From NCBI GenBank assembly GCA_902493855.1, contig CABUQV010000001.1, positions 124,001 to 188,000 on the forward strand: a DNA stretch of 64,000 nt, written 5' to 3'. The first letter of the stretch is position 1. Every line of letters starts with the position of its first letter. The notes beneath the pieces were generated by a model that searched no databases, had not been told where the DNA came from, and saw nothing but the letters and a program-made list of their open reading frames with translations. This stretch comes from an uncultured Collinsella sp. Lineage in GTDB: Bacteria; Actinomycetota; Coriobacteriia; Coriobacteriales; Coriobacteriaceae. Both the position numbers and the translations under genes were made by a program. Shown piece by piece: positions 1-8,750 of the stretch.

Positions 1-12
1 GAAAGGTTCTGT

Positions 13-1242
13 ATGGATCGAAACGAACTCGACCCCAGCGTCCCCAGCGCCACGGAGGTCAAGAAGATTCCCCTCATCATTAAGGTGTACGCCGTCCTGT
101 GCATCCTGTCCGGCGTGGGCACACTCCCGTCGGTCGCCGCCTTTATGTGGCAGGTCATCACCGCGCTCATTAACGGCAACGCCGCTGCCAAGCTCGGCGA
201 CAACACGCTCGTCGCGGTTGGACTCATCGTCGCCGGCATCATGCTCTCTGCGGCAAGTGCCGTCATCCTAATCATCTTTGGCCTGGACCTTATCAAAAAC
301 CAGCGCCGCAACGCCGCCCGCCTGTCCTACATCCTTATTGCATTCACCGTCGTCGAGCTTTTGGTCGACGTGATGCTCCAAGGTATCGGGCTCTTCTTGC
401 TTCGTCCCGCGATTCAGCTCGGTATCCTCATCGCGCTTTCAGCCACCGTCGATCCTACGCTTCGCCAGGAGCGCGAACTGCAGCGCCGCCTGCAGGAGAT
501 GCTCGACCGCGACGCCGCCGCCGAGGGCATGCTCGGCCGCGATGAAACCGGCGAGGGCTACATCAAGCTCAACTACTTCAACCTGTTCTGGGTATTCCTC
601 GTCTGCTGCGTGCTCGGCCTGATCGCCGAGGACATCTGGCACATGACGGTCGACGACCCAGGCGTCTACCAGGACCGCGCCGGCATGCTGTTTGGTCCCT
701 TCAGCCCCATCTATGGCTTTGGCGCCGTACTCATGACCATGGTGCTCAACCGCTTCTATAAAAAGAACCCCATCATCATTTTCCTGGTAAGCGCTGTGCT
801 CGGCGCGAGCTTTGAGGTGTTCGTGGGCTGGTTTATGCAGACCTCATTTGGCGTGGTCTCGTGGAGCTACTCGCACATGAAACTGTTCGGCATGCCCGAC
901 CCACTCGCCGTCCTTACGGGCGGACGCACCTGCACGGGCTTTGCCTGCCTGTGGGGCCTGGGTGGCCTTATCTGGATCAAGCTGCTGCTGCCGAGGCTGC
1001 TCAAGCTCATCAACATGATTCCGTGGAAGAGTCGCTACTCGGCTACCGTCATCTTTACCGTCATTATGCTGGTCGACGGCGTCATGACGCTACAGTCGCT
1101 CGACTACTGGTACCAGCGCGTCAACGGCACGGAGCCGGATATTCCCGTCGCGCAGTTCTACGGCAAGTATTTTGATAACGACTACATGGAGAACCGCTTC
1201 CAGAGTATGACCATGAGCCCCAAGGATGCGACGCGCGTGTAG
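13..1242 (+). CDS. CmpB-family putative ABC-transporter membrane protein
   Basis: A 409-residue polytopic membrane protein. The N-terminal half (about residues 20-150) carries four hydrophobic segments. After a charged linker (about 150-180), the C-terminal half has several more membrane segments and the block GRTCTGFACLWGLGGLIWIK. That block is typical of the family called putative ABC transporter type IV (ABC_trans_CmpB), whose function is not established. The ATG start follows AAAGG at a suitable distance. No ATPase gene is adjacent, so a transport role is not supported by context. It ends before a strong bidirectional hairpin shared with the convergent MoaE-like gene. Confidence 0.7.
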   Translation: MDRNELDPSVPSATEVKKIPLIIKVYAVLCILSGVGTLPSVAAFMWQVITALINGNAAAKLGDNTLVAVGLIVAGIMLSAASAVILIIFGLDLIKNQRRNAARLSYILIAFTVVELLVDVMLQGIGLFLLRPAIQLGILIALSATVDPTLRQERELQRRLQEMLDRDAAAEGMLGRDETGEGYIKLNYFNLFWVFLVCCVLGLIAEDIWHMTVDDPGVYQDRAGMLFGPFSPIYGFGAVLMTMVLNRFYKKNPIIIFLVSAVLGASFEVFVGWFMQTSFGVVSWSYSHMKLFGMPDPLAVLTGGRTCTGFACLWGLGGLIWIKLLLPRLLKLINMIPWKSRYSATVIFTVIMLVDGVMTLQSLDYWYQRVNGTEPDIPVAQFYGKYFDNDYMENRFQSMTMSPKDATRV

Positions 1243-1275
1243 CGCCACGCAATGCCGAGATTTTTCAACGCACAG

Positions 1276-1319
1276 AAAAGCCCGCTGGCAGACTGATTTG
1301 AACTGCCAGCGGGCTTTTT
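1276..1319. terminator. Bidirectional intrinsic terminator
   Basis: Arms AAAAGCCCGCTGGCAG (1276-1291) and its complement (1303-1318) around an 11-nt loop, with A and T runs on the two sides. It lies between convergent genes ending at 1242 and 1343 and can serve both. Confidence 0.85.
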
Positions 1320-1342
1320 GTTGGCGAGTGCTGCTGCCGGCC

Positions 1343-1759
1343 TTACGCCTCGCGCTCGATCTCGCTCACACACTCATTTTTGATGGTACCGACGAGCGCC
1401 TGCAGCGCATCGACGACATGCGGGCGAATGTCCCCGCCAATGAGCACGAGCATGATGTCGTCGCCCACGGCGAGCTCGCCACTCGCCAACCACACGCGCA
1501 CGTAGCCGATACCCGGCATCGCGCGTGTTGCCTCGATAGCGGCCTGCACCTTTTCGGCATCGAAGCCGAACACCATGCCGCCCACCTTATGTCCAGGCGC
1601 CACACCATCCGTCTCGACCCCACGCACCTCGGACTTAGGCGTCGCGCGCACCACACCGTTGTGTGTCAGGTACATCCCACAATCAGCCGCCGAAACATCG
1701 GCCTTGGCTTCGCGCAGCCAAGCATCAACCGAAGGCATCGATTTGCCGTTCTCAAGCAT
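1343..1759 (-). CDS. MoaE-like molybdopterin synthase large-subunit homologue
   Basis: A 138-residue protein resembling the MoaE fold: a HNGVVR segment like the MoaE TGxVR region, then a GYVRVWLASGELAVGDD segment matching the VxxHRxGxLxVGE block. MoaE normally transfers sulfur onto precursor Z in molybdenum cofactor synthesis. The usual C-terminal lysine motif (K-x-x-x-P-[IL]-W-K) reads TIKNECVSEIE here, so the P-x-W-K part is missing. No other moa genes are nearby. A role other than classic MoaE is therefore possible. Two ATGs are adjacent (1762 and 1759); the second has better spacing from AAGGAG. Confidence 0.6.
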   Translation of the reverse strand: MLENGKSMPSVDAWLREAKADVSAADCGMYLTHNGVVRATPKSEVRGVETDGVAPGHKVGGMVFGFDAEKVQAAIEATRAMPGIGYVRVWLASGELAVGDDIMLVLIGGDIRPHVVDALQALVGTIKNECVSEIEREA

Positions 1760-1827
1760 CATTTCTCCTTTTTACCGTCGTCGAGTAGCTCATTTGGGAC
1801 GGGGCTCTTTTAGCTACTCTCAACAAT

Positions 1828-2826
1828 TTATTCCTCGACCGGCGTGAGCACCATGACTGCGCGCGTATTGCTAAATGACAGCGAACGGCAGGTCACAAGC
1901 GTTACGACCTTGGTTGCCGAAGCGGCGCGATCAGTGGCATCGCTCGCCACGGCAGAGGCACCGTCGAGCATCTCGGACAAGTAATTCTTCAGTCCGTCAT
2001 CGCCCTCAAAGTTGGGCGTGCGCGCCTTGGCATACGTGTCCTCGACCACCTTGGTCGCCAGCGGGCGCAACTTATACGTCGCATCGCGCGTGATGTAGTA
2101 CACGTATTCCATGCTGTCGAACGTCGCCTGATCGGTCGTATCCGAAATCACGTTGAACATCGAACCGTCGTTCATGTGATGACCGTAAATCGTGGTCTGC
2201 TGATCCACCATGCCCGGCGCGGTGTCGTCGCTATCCAAGAAGATGGCGCCCGACGCATTGGCGGTGCCGTCGAACAGTGTGTTGAGGTACTTGGAGTTGT
2301 TGTTGGCCTGAACCACGGGGTAGTTGATGTTGGTGCCGGGTGCGTAAATCCAACCCACAACCTCGGGATTTGTCTGGGCGAGCGCATTGAAGTCGATAAT
2401 CGGCACGCCGCTGGCGTCCTTGTCGCTCACATATTGCTTTTCGATTTTTTGATACGACTCGCTCGCCTGCTTGTAGCCAATCTGCGCGTTGATAAAGATA
2501 GCGGCCGCAGCAACGATCAGGCCAATACCGATGATGATGAGCAGAATGGGAATGACGGAGCGGCGCTTTTTGCGCGGCGGCTCGGTATAGCTCGATGGCG
2601 CGGCATGCGCCGAAGAGCGAGGTGACTTCTTGGCCGTACTGTATGACGAAGGACGATATGCAGCCGGCGTATCCTGACGGCGATGCTTCGCCGGCGTCAC
2701 GGGGCGCGGCGCGCGCGGCTGTTGAGGAGAGGATGTCCGACCCTGCTGCGGCGCGCGGGCTGCTCCCGACTTGGCTGAATCGGGAATCCGAGAAGCCGAA
2801 AAACGCTTTCCCTGATAGTCGGACAT
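1828..2826 (-). CDS. Class B sortase
   Basis: A 332-residue membrane-anchored transpeptidase. A basic, Pro/Ser-rich cytoplasmic N-terminus (1-90) precedes one membrane helix (about 91-113). The sortase barrel follows, with the HH pair at 216-217, catalytic Cys313 in TLVTC and Arg322 in SNTR. The order and spacing fit sortase B, which attaches surface proteins or pilin subunits to the wall. The start follows AAGGAG with a 4-nt gap. No substrate gene is adjacent. The only clear LPxTG protein in the window is at 58947-62378; whether this enzyme acts on it is unknown, since class B enzymes often prefer other motifs. The N-terminal cytoplasmic tail is longer than usual. Confidence 0.88.
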   Translation of the reverse strand: MSDYQGKRFSASRIPDSAKSGAARAPQQGRTSSPQQPRAPRPVTPAKHRRQDTPAAYRPSSYSTAKKSPRSSAHAAPSSYTEPPRKKRRSVIPILLIIIGIGLIVAAAAIFINAQIGYKQASESYQKIEKQYVSDKDASGVPIIDFNALAQTNPEVVGWIYAPGTNINYPVVQANNNSKYLNTLFDGTANASGAIFLDSDDTAPGMVDQQTTIYGHHMNDGSMFNVISDTTDQATFDSMEYVYYITRDATYKLRPLATKVVEDTYAKARTPNFEGDDGLKNYLSEMLDGASAVASDATDRAASATKVVTLVTCRSLSFSNTRAVMVLTPVEE

Positions 2827-2862
2827 GGCTCTCCTTATGCTGCAAATGGACTGGCAGAGCGC

Positions 2863-3327
2863 TTAGGCGTCAGCCATCTCCTGCTTCATCTTCTCGATAA
2901 CCTTGCGGTACTCGGGGTCGCAGGCGCCCAGAATCTGCGTGGCGTAAATGGCAGCGTTCTTGGCACCGTTGATGGCCACACAGGCAACGGGCACGCCCGA
3001 AGGCATCTGCACCATCGACAGCAGCGAGTCCATACCACCCAGATCGCTCGTCTTCATAGGCACACCGATGACCGGCAGCGGCGTAAACGCAGCCACGACG
3101 CCGCCCAGGTGAGCAGCCTTGCCAGCAGCAGCGATAATCACCTTGATACCGCGGTCGGCAGCAGTCGAGGCCCACTCATGGACCTTCGCCGGCGTGCGGT
3201 GCGCGCTTGCAATCACGAGCTCATAGGGCACGCCCAGCGCCTCGAGCTCGGCGGTGCAACCTTCCATAACGCCCAGATCGGACTTGGAGCCCATGATGAT
3301 CCCGACAACCGGCTTCTGATCTGCCAT
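2863..3327 (-). CDS. purE: N5-carboxyaminoimidazole ribonucleotide mutase
   Basis: A 154-residue class I PurE that moves the carboxyl group of N5-CAIR to give CAIR in purine synthesis. The GSKSD phosphate-binding motif lies near the N-terminus, followed by SAHRTP and AAGKAAHLGGVVA, all family hallmarks. The ATG at 3327 has AGGAGG nine bases upstream; an in-frame TTG two codons earlier is less likely. purK is not next to it. purD, purA and purB are elsewhere in the window, so the pathway genes are scattered. Confidence 0.95.
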   Translation of the reverse strand: MADQKPVVGIIMGSKSDLGVMEGCTAELEALGVPYELVIASAHRTPAKVHEWASTAADRGIKVIIAAAGKAAHLGGVVAAFTPLPVIGVPMKTSDLGGMDSLLSMVQMPSGVPVACVAINGAKNAAIYATQILGACDPEYRKVIEKMKQEMADA

Positions 3328-3422
3328 AAACAAAGACCTCCTGTTGAGAGCGGTGACGCGGCGGATCCGCGACCCTTAACTACTGAGAGTAGTATAGCTG
3401 CTCCCGTCCCTGCGGTCTTTGT

Positions 3423-3494
3423 GGTGGCGGCTGAGCCTTTCCCTCGGGAACTGGGCTTCGCGAAGTTTCCCGAGGGAAAGGCTCAGCCGCCACC
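3423..3494. repeat. 28-bp perfect inverted repeat
   Basis: Arms 3423-3450 and 3467-3494 are exact complements around a 16-nt centre that itself contains CTTCGCGAAG. There is no T-run directly after either arm, so this is not a standard terminator. It lies upstream of purE in a gene-free stretch (3328-3583). Confidence 0.85.
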
Positions 3495-3583
3495 CTGCAA
3501 CCTACCGGGAATTGCTATGACGTACGTTGGCTGATGAATTGGAAGGAAAGGTCAATGGAGGCTAAAAGGCAATTGGTTCAGCG

Positions 3584-3613
3584 AAAAACCCTGACGAATC
3601 TAATTCGTCAGGG
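3584..3613 (-). terminator. Terminator of the toxin-antitoxin operon
   Basis: On the minus strand, CCCTGACGAAT, a 3-nt loop, ATTCGTCAGGG, then TTTTT. It sits 36 bases past the toxin stop. Confidence 0.85.
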
Positions 3614-3648
3614 CCCCATCAACGCTCACTCGTCGTTCATCGTTAAAG

Positions 3649-3999
3649 CTAGATATTCTCTTCCGCCCATTTCTCGAAATCGAGTTCTCGTCTCTGAGCA
3701 GTTCGGTAGACTTCCATGTCTTCGCGAGCGCCCACCACTACGATGGCCATCTTTTCTTTAATTCTGATGAGGCGGTACACGATTCGAATGCCACTTCCCC
3801 TGAGCTTGATTTTCATAAAGCCAGTCAAATCCGTACCTGCCTTGTTTCCAAGAGGCTTGCCGAATCCGCCTTCGTTCTGCGGCAATGGATTCGTTCTGAT
3901 TTTTTCTATAGCCTTAAGGACGATCTTTCGTTGAGAGCCGTCCAGACGCTTAATATCCTTGAGAGCATCCGGGTAGAAAGCGACTTCGTACCCACTCAT
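3649..3999 (-). CDS. RelE/ParE-family toxin
   Basis: A 116-residue protein of the RelE/ParE superfamily, whose members are mostly mRNA-cleaving ribosome-dependent toxins or gyrase poisons. Visible features are the N-terminal YEVAFYPDALKDIKRLD strand-helix, the basic KIKLRGSGIRIVYRL core and the VVGARED segment near the end. It overlaps the upstream antitoxin by four bases (ATGA), indicating translational coupling. The specific catalytic residues cannot be assigned with confidence, so target and mechanism are left open. Confidence 0.85.
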   Translation of the reverse strand: MSGYEVAFYPDALKDIKRLDGSQRKIVLKAIEKIRTNPLPQNEGGFGKPLGNKAGTDLTGFMKIKLRGSGIRIVYRLIRIKEKMAIVVVGAREDMEVYRTAQRRELDFEKWAEENI

Positions 4000-4316
4000 T
4001 CAAACTCGACCTCATCCATCTGATCGAGTTCGTCCTGGCTCACACCCAGCTCTTCCATAACATCAGACAGGGAAACAAGCGCATCGTCACTTGCCGCAGT
4101 CACCCTCTTAAGTGCCAACGTTAACAAGGCGAGGTCCTCCTCCGCTTGCTTCGCTTCCCTATATTCATCGGGTGTCACAATCACAAACGCCGGCTTGTTG
4201 TGTTTGAGAACCACAACAGGATTGTCGTCCCCAACCTTCGAAAATGCAGCCGAGCCCTTACCGTGGCTGAAATCGCTAATTGGAACAAGGTTGTCGAGCA
4301 TCTGCAAAGCAGGCAT
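3996..4316 (-). CDS. Phd/YefM-type antitoxin
   Basis: A 106-residue protein with the Phd/YefM N-terminal DNA-binding fold: VPISDFSHGKGSAAFSKV, then NPVVVLKHNKPAFVIVTPDEY. An acidic C-terminal half would wrap and neutralise the toxin. The family represses its own operon. The start follows AGGAGG with a 5-nt gap, directly behind a 14-bp palindrome that may be the operator. Confidence 0.87.
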   Translation of the reverse strand: MPALQMLDNLVPISDFSHGKGSAAFSKVGDDNPVVVLKHNKPAFVIVTPDEYREAKQAEEDLALLTLALKRVTAASDDALVSLSDVMEELGVSQDELDQMDEVEFE

Positions 4317-4649
4317 ACATACCTCCTAAAAAAGAATTCTTTTCCGAATTCATTTTATCATTCTTTTTTGCTATATTGTGCCGCGCAACCGAAACAACCT
4401 TTTAGGATGCGAATCCGAGCTTAGAATGACTGTCGGCCCTCGCACCGCCCTTGCCTCTTTTATTACGCCAAGTGGTATACAGCGAATCAAAATGGCGATC
4501 TAAAGTGCGCGGCACTCGCCTCGCATCGCTACAAAAAACAAACTGCTCCCCACCCACTCGGGCAAGGAGCAAGCCTCATTTTTATAATCAGACTGAGAAC
4601 CACGAATGCAGAAACACAGGCGACTTCAGTCCCTTATCGCCGAGAGACG
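4317..4649. other. Intergenic region, no gene seen
   Basis: Besides the possible operator it contains a weak minus-strand terminator-like hairpin (about 4532-4571; arms TGCTCC/GGAGCA, then TTTGTTTTTT) suited to the esterase gene. No credible ORF or RNA gene was seen. Confidence 0.5.
4330..4343. promoter_or_regulatory. Possible antitoxin operator
   Basis: The perfect palindrome AAAAGAATTCTTTT lies just upstream of the antitoxin ribosome site, followed by an AT-rich stretch with a second GAATTC at 4346-4351. The position suits autoregulation; the assignment is inference. Confidence 0.4.
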
Positions 4650-5717
4650 TTATTGTGCAGCCATTTCTTTAAGCTTCTCGGCCATCAACAAACACACGTC
4701 TTCCGATTGCGGGTACACGCCAAAATGATCGAAGAAACCATGGTCACATCCGGCATATTCGATGACCTCGACATCGATTCCTGAAGACCGTAATTTTGTA
4801 GCCCATTTTTCATCGGGGATACGAAGCGGATCGTATTCGGATGTCACGATAGTCACCGGGGGGAAATCGGTGCAGTCCTCAAGCATTAGCGCAGAAATCA
4901 ACGGGTCATGAGGAGACATTTTTCCGTGTGCACAAAGTTCGACCATCGGGCCGTCCGAATCGCGAAGATGGTCGATGCGAAAACGCGCAACGTCCTCTTG
5001 ATCGGCTATCGCAGGAAAATCCTCATATCCCTCGCCCTGTTCGCCCGCAAGGTCGACTTCAGGATAGATTTCGAAGGCATGGGCTACAGCTCCAGCACCC
5101 CTGAGCTGAACACACGCATTAGTAAGGCTTCCTCCCGCAGAGTCGCCGGCGACCATTATTTTATGAGGATCGATTCCGAGATCCCCGGCATGCTTGCGCA
5201 CATAATCAAGAGCAAGAACGCAATCCTCGATCTGCCCGGGAAATGCCGTCTCCGGCGCCAAGCGGTATTCTGGATAAACCACCACTGCACCAGACTTTTC
5301 GGCGATGAACTCGAGCTGATGTTCAAATTGCAGAACATTCCCCGCCATAAACGCGCCGCCATGCAGGTAAACAAGCGCTGGACTTGCCTCCTTATGATTT
5401 GGTGGCGTCCAGACGAATAAATCTATATAGCGATCGGCCGCCTCCATGAGGATCTCATCGCGCTGAACCTCACCATCGAGTAGGCGGTATGTCGGCTTAT
5501 CCGGGCGATGACGCATTCCAATAAGGCTCGTCCAGCTCGGAGACATGCTAACATTCCGCATCTTCTTGCGAGATACCTCGAGAATTCGTGGGTCAAGCAC
5601 ATGCTCTCTTTCATCATCAGGAACCGGACGAATTTGAACCTCGAGCCCCCTCTTCTCGGTTATAAACGAGCGACCGGAGATGGCGCCAATCAACGCCTCG
5701 TCGTATTGTCTACCCAT
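4650..5717 (-). CDS. Alpha/beta hydrolase of the HSL (esterase/lipase) family
   Basis: A 355-residue serine hydrolase. The oxyanion-hole motif HGGA is at 119-122, the nucleophile elbow GDSAGG at 191-196 (Ser193), Asp296 in EYDPLR and His326 in CDHGF. This layout is that of the hormone-sensitive-lipase/family IV esterases acting on short-chain or aromatic esters; the substrate is not predictable. No signal peptide is seen, so it is probably cytoplasmic. It is divergent from the GntR regulator at 5842, sharing a 124-bp promoter region, and may be a target of that regulator. The ATG follows GAGAGGGG. Confidence 0.9.
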   Translation of the reverse strand: MGRQYDEALIGAISGRSFITEKRGLEVQIRPVPDDEREHVLDPRILEVSRKKMRNVSMSPSWTSLIGMRHRPDKPTYRLLDGEVQRDEILMEAADRYIDLFVWTPPNHKEASPALVYLHGGAFMAGNVLQFEHQLEFIAEKSGAVVVYPEYRLAPETAFPGQIEDCVLALDYVRKHAGDLGIDPHKIMVAGDSAGGSLTNACVQLRGAGAVAHAFEIYPEVDLAGEQGEGYEDFPAIADQEDVARFRIDHLRDSDGPMVELCAHGKMSPHDPLISALMLEDCTDFPPVTIVTSEYDPLRIPDEKWATKLRSSGIDVEVIEYAGCDHGFFDHFGVYPQSEDVCLLMAEKLKEMAAQ

Positions 5718-5841
5718 CTTAAATCCCCTCTCGGCGATAACGCCAAATCGATATTTCCATAACTTTTGAGATAACGGCTTATGATGTCCTCAGTTGTCGT
5801 ATATCTATGTACTAAAGAAACTGAAGACCAAGGGGTCCACC

Positions 5842-6597
5842 ATGCCTGCAGCAAAAGACGAGCTCACTCAGCCAGAGCTTCTCTATCAGACCGTTGAAAA
5901 CGATATCCTCAAGAAAATAGTTTCTGGCGAACTCCCCGGCGGCAGTCAGATTCCCACCGAAACCGAGCTTTGCAAGCAATACAAAGTAAGCAGGATCACC
6001 GTAAGACGCGCCGTACAGAATCTCATTGACCAAAACTTGCTCTACCGCCTGCGAGGCAAGGGAACATTCGTAAACCCATCGAAGCTCACTTTGAAACGAG
6101 GAACAAGCACCATTTTCAATTTGAGCTCCGACCCTCAATACGGCGATAAAACAACCAAGTCCATCTTGGAAACAGGCTTGATCAAGGCTGATGCCCACAT
6201 TGCACGGGAGCTCAAAATTGACAGCGGAACCGTAGTGCAACGAGTTGCGCGCTTGGTTTATATCGAAAATGCCCCCTGCGCCATCGACACCGTTTATGCA
6301 ACGCAGGGCACTCTACCCGGACTACTGGAGCTTCTCACAGACAATGCCAGTCTTTTCGACCTGATCGCCAACCATTACAGCATCGCAACCGGTATTGAGA
6401 AGCTCAAAATCACCGCAGGAATAGCGGGGCTCCAAGAAGCAAACCTTCTCGGTTATATCGTTGGAGCCCCCGTGAGCGTTGTCGAGCACGTCACATATGC
6501 CTGCGATGAAATACCGCTCCACTATTCAAAAACCGTTTGGCGAGCAGACGCATCGTCCTTCGAGTTCAGCATCTCAAAAGATGGACGCCTTCTCTAG
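5842..6597 (+). CDS. GntR/HutC-family transcriptional regulator
   Basis: A 251-residue regulator. The winged helix-turn-helix (about 15-80) contains ETELCKQYKVSRITVRRAV and the wing LRGKGTFV. A UTRA effector domain follows (about 95-250), as in HutC-type repressors that sense sugars, amino acids or their phosphates. The ATG at 5842 has AAGGGG eight bases upstream, preferred over an in-frame TTG at 5794. Its stop overlaps the stop of the convergent PTS IID gene. The divergent esterase and the convergent PTS operon, with its 38-bp palindrome, are the likely targets; this is inference. Confidence 0.88.
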   Translation: MPAAKDELTQPELLYQTVENDILKKIVSGELPGGSQIPTETELCKQYKVSRITVRRAVQNLIDQNLLYRLRGKGTFVNPSKLTLKRGTSTIFNLSSDPQYGDKTTKSILETGLIKADAHIARELKIDSGTVVQRVARLVYIENAPCAIDTVYATQGTLPGLLELLTDNASLFDLIANHYSIATGIEKLKITAGIAGLQEANLLGYIVGAPVSVVEHVTYACDEIPLHYSKTVWRADASSFEFSISKDGRLL

Positions 6598-7454
6598 CCC
6601 AAAATCCCCAGGACGCCGAGCACAATACCCGCAGCGAGAATGCCCACAATCTGCCAAATAATTTTGACCTGTTTCTTATTGCAAAGACACATGATCCCGA
6701 ACGCGCAGAGCGGCAAAAGAGCCGGGAATATCCCATCGAGCGTTTCCTGCAACTTAAACGCGGTGTCGCCGAAGTTAAGAGCGAGCGGAGTGGTAACTGC
6801 AACGGTGGTCGCCACCATTCCACCAACTACCATTAGTCCCACAATCGCCAGGCCGGACGTAACTTTGTGCATTACATCAGAATCGTTCAGCTTCGAAATC
6901 ATGCCACTGCCAAGCGAATAACCATACTGAAGCCCAAACCAGCGGATCAGGATCGTTGGGACATTATAAAGAAGCAGGAACAGGATTGGGCCGAGCAGAC
7001 TGCCCGAAAGGCAAAGTCCTGTCACAACGCCCGTCGCAATCATGCGAAGCGTACTGGCAATCAGTGAATCTCCAATACCGGAAAGCGGAGCCATAAGCGA
7101 TGCTTTCATGGCGTTAATTGAGGCGGTGTCAAAGTCCTGATTGTTGGCGTTCTCCTCCTCCATGGAGGCCACAATGCCGGCGACCAGAGGATTAAACGTA
7201 ACTTGAATATTGTAGAACTCAAGATGACGCTTATATGCCTCAATCCGATCTTCGGGCTTATCGTATAACCGCTTGATTACCGGAATCATGTCGTAGCAGA
7301 AACCAACGTTCATTTGTCGGTCAAAGCTCCACATGATGTTGAGTGGAAAGCTACGCCAAAATAACGCCTTTAAGTCTTTCTTGGTTATTCTCTTATCGGT
7401 CGATTTATTTGACTCCGGCGAGAGCTCAAGAACATCATTAGAATTCGTTGTCAT
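6594..7454 (-). CDS. PTS mannose-family IID component
   Basis: A 286-residue membrane subunit of a mannose/fructose/sorbose/N-acetylgalactosamine-type PTS permease. Family features include the cytoplasmic N-terminal block KDLKALFWRSFPLNIMWSFDRQMNVGF, the GIGDSL motif and hydrophobic C-terminal segments. It works with IIC to move and phosphorylate the sugar. The ATG at 7454 has AAGGAGG seven bases upstream and overlaps the end of the IIC gene by 17 bases, so the two are coupled. The final stop overlaps the gntR stop on the other strand. Confidence 0.92.
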   Translation of the reverse strand: MTTNSNDVLELSPESNKSTDKRITKKDLKALFWRSFPLNIMWSFDRQMNVGFCYDMIPVIKRLYDKPEDRIEAYKRHLEFYNIQVTFNPLVAGIVASMEEENANNQDFDTASINAMKASLMAPLSGIGDSLIASTLRMIATGVVTGLCLSGSLLGPILFLLLYNVPTILIRWFGLQYGYSLGSGMISKLNDSDVMHKVTSGLAIVGLMVVGGMVATTVAVTTPLALNFGDTAFKLQETLDGIFPALLPLCAFGIMCLCNKKQVKIIWQIVGILAAGIVLGVLGILG

Positions 7455-8214
7455 CGTCAACCTCCTTAGCGGCCGCCGCACTGGCAGGCATAAAAATGTG
7501 AGCCATATTGAGAATCCCAATCAGGATCAGCGAAAACGCCACGATACCGATCGTCGGAATGTTTAGATAGGCACTCAGCAAGAAGCCTCCAAAGAATAGG
7601 AAGCTCAGCTCCTTGGTGGACAGGATTGACATAAGCTGCGCAAATCCAAGCGCGGGCAGAATACCCGTTGCGATCGTAAGCCCATTCGTAAGCCAATCAG
7701 GAATGGCGTCAATCAGCGCCTGAACAGCATCATTTCCGACATAAAAAGCCACGCCGCAAATCAAGCCAAGCGCAATGATGTAGAGAATTCCATTGGTCCA
7801 CATAGCGGTTGCAATCGTTTTGGGGTCGTCTTTTTCGGCACCACGATCAGCCCAGACAGCCATAGGAGGCGTAACAACGCTATACATAAGGCTGTCAAAC
7901 ATGCCGGCAAGCACCGCAGTGGGCATAGCAATAGTCAGAGCGGTCTCGGGACCCGCACCCATAGTAATCGCAAAGGCTGTTCCCAAAACTGAACCAACAA
8001 TTACGTTGGGTGGCACGGCAGCACCAACCTGCCAGACCCCCATGAACGCGAGTTCGAGCTGGAAACCAACAATAACGCCAGTCGGAATATCACCCAAAAA
8101 AATACCGACAATCGCTCCGAGGACAATCGGACGCTCGACCATCGCAGTACCGAGTAAATAATCCGATTGACCTATCGCAGCGGCAAGACCAACCAGAAAA
8201 GCCTGAAGCAGCAT
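7438..8214 (-). CDS. PTS mannose-family IIC component
   Basis: A 258-residue integral membrane sugar-channel subunit of the mannose-type PTS. It shows long hydrophobic segments, the conserved start QAFLVGLAAAIGQSDYLLG and the GxxLGDxxTGxxxGxxxEL pattern (GIFLGDIPTGVIVGFQLEL). The ATG is 14 bases downstream of the IIB stop, and the gene overlaps IID. The sugar cannot be predicted from sequence alone; N-acetylgalactosamine, mannose or sorbose are typical family options. Confidence 0.92.
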   Translation of the reverse strand: MLLQAFLVGLAAAIGQSDYLLGTAMVERPIVLGAIVGIFLGDIPTGVIVGFQLELAFMGVWQVGAAVPPNVIVGSVLGTAFAITMGAGPETALTIAMPTAVLAGMFDSLMYSVVTPPMAVWADRGAEKDDPKTIATAMWTNGILYIIALGLICGVAFYVGNDAVQALIDAIPDWLTNGLTIATGILPALGFAQLMSILSTKELSFLFFGGFLLSAYLNIPTIGIVAFSLILIGILNMAHIFMPASAAAAKEVDDDNEF

Positions 8215-8228
8215 ATTTCTCCCTCTTC

Positions 8229-8705
8229 CTACAAATCAAAACTTGTTACGATACGTTTTTTCTCGCTAGCAACCTGCCTTACCTCGAACTCGATTCCATC
8301 AGCCATGGCTTTCTTAATTTCATTAATATCGGATTGGGAAAGGCGCACGGCAGGGCCAAGCTCCTTTACGCTATCCCCCAACGGTCGAGCGCCGCCTAAA
8401 TTCACAGACGTTATTTTTGGACACGCACGCGCAACTTCACAGGCGTCATGTACATTTCCCGCAACAACAATTAGCTCGTATTTATCCACCGCGCTTCCGT
8501 TAAGGGCCACGATGGAATCTTCTACACTTTTGACAACCAATTTGGCATCAGCGGGTTTTGCAATTCGTAGCGCTTGAATTCGCTCTTTGCTTGCGGCGTA
8601 CTCATCTGAAACTACAAGAATAGCGTTTGCTTTAAGCGTTGGATACCAAGAGAACACGGTCTGCCCATGCACTAACCGGCTATCGACGCGACACAGTTTA
8701 ATCAT
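8229..8705 (-). CDS. PTS mannose-family IIB component
   Basis: A 158-residue cytoplasmic phosphotransfer protein. It begins MIKLCRVDSRLVHGQ, where the histidine of RLVHGQ is the family phosphorylation site that receives phosphate from IIA and passes it to the sugar. The ATG at 8705 follows AAAGGGG; a longer in-frame reading to 8759 lacks family similarity. It is the first gene of a IIB-IIC-IID operon. No IIA gene is present nearby, so phosphate must come from a IIA encoded elsewhere. Confidence 0.92.
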   Translation of the reverse strand: MIKLCRVDSRLVHGQTVFSWYPTLKANAILVVSDEYAASKERIQALRIAKPADAKLVVKSVEDSIVALNGSAVDKYELIVVAGNVHDACEVARACPKITSVNLGGARPLGDSVKELGPAVRLSQSDINEIKKAMADGIEFEVRQVASEKKRIVTSFDL

Positions 8706-8750
8706 TTTGCCCCTTTCTCGACTTGAACACAGACAATCATCCTTGACTGC

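Noticed and set aside
61..1242. The CmpB-like gene as an ABC transporter
   Set aside because: The family name suggests it, but no ATPase gene is linked, so transport was not claimed.
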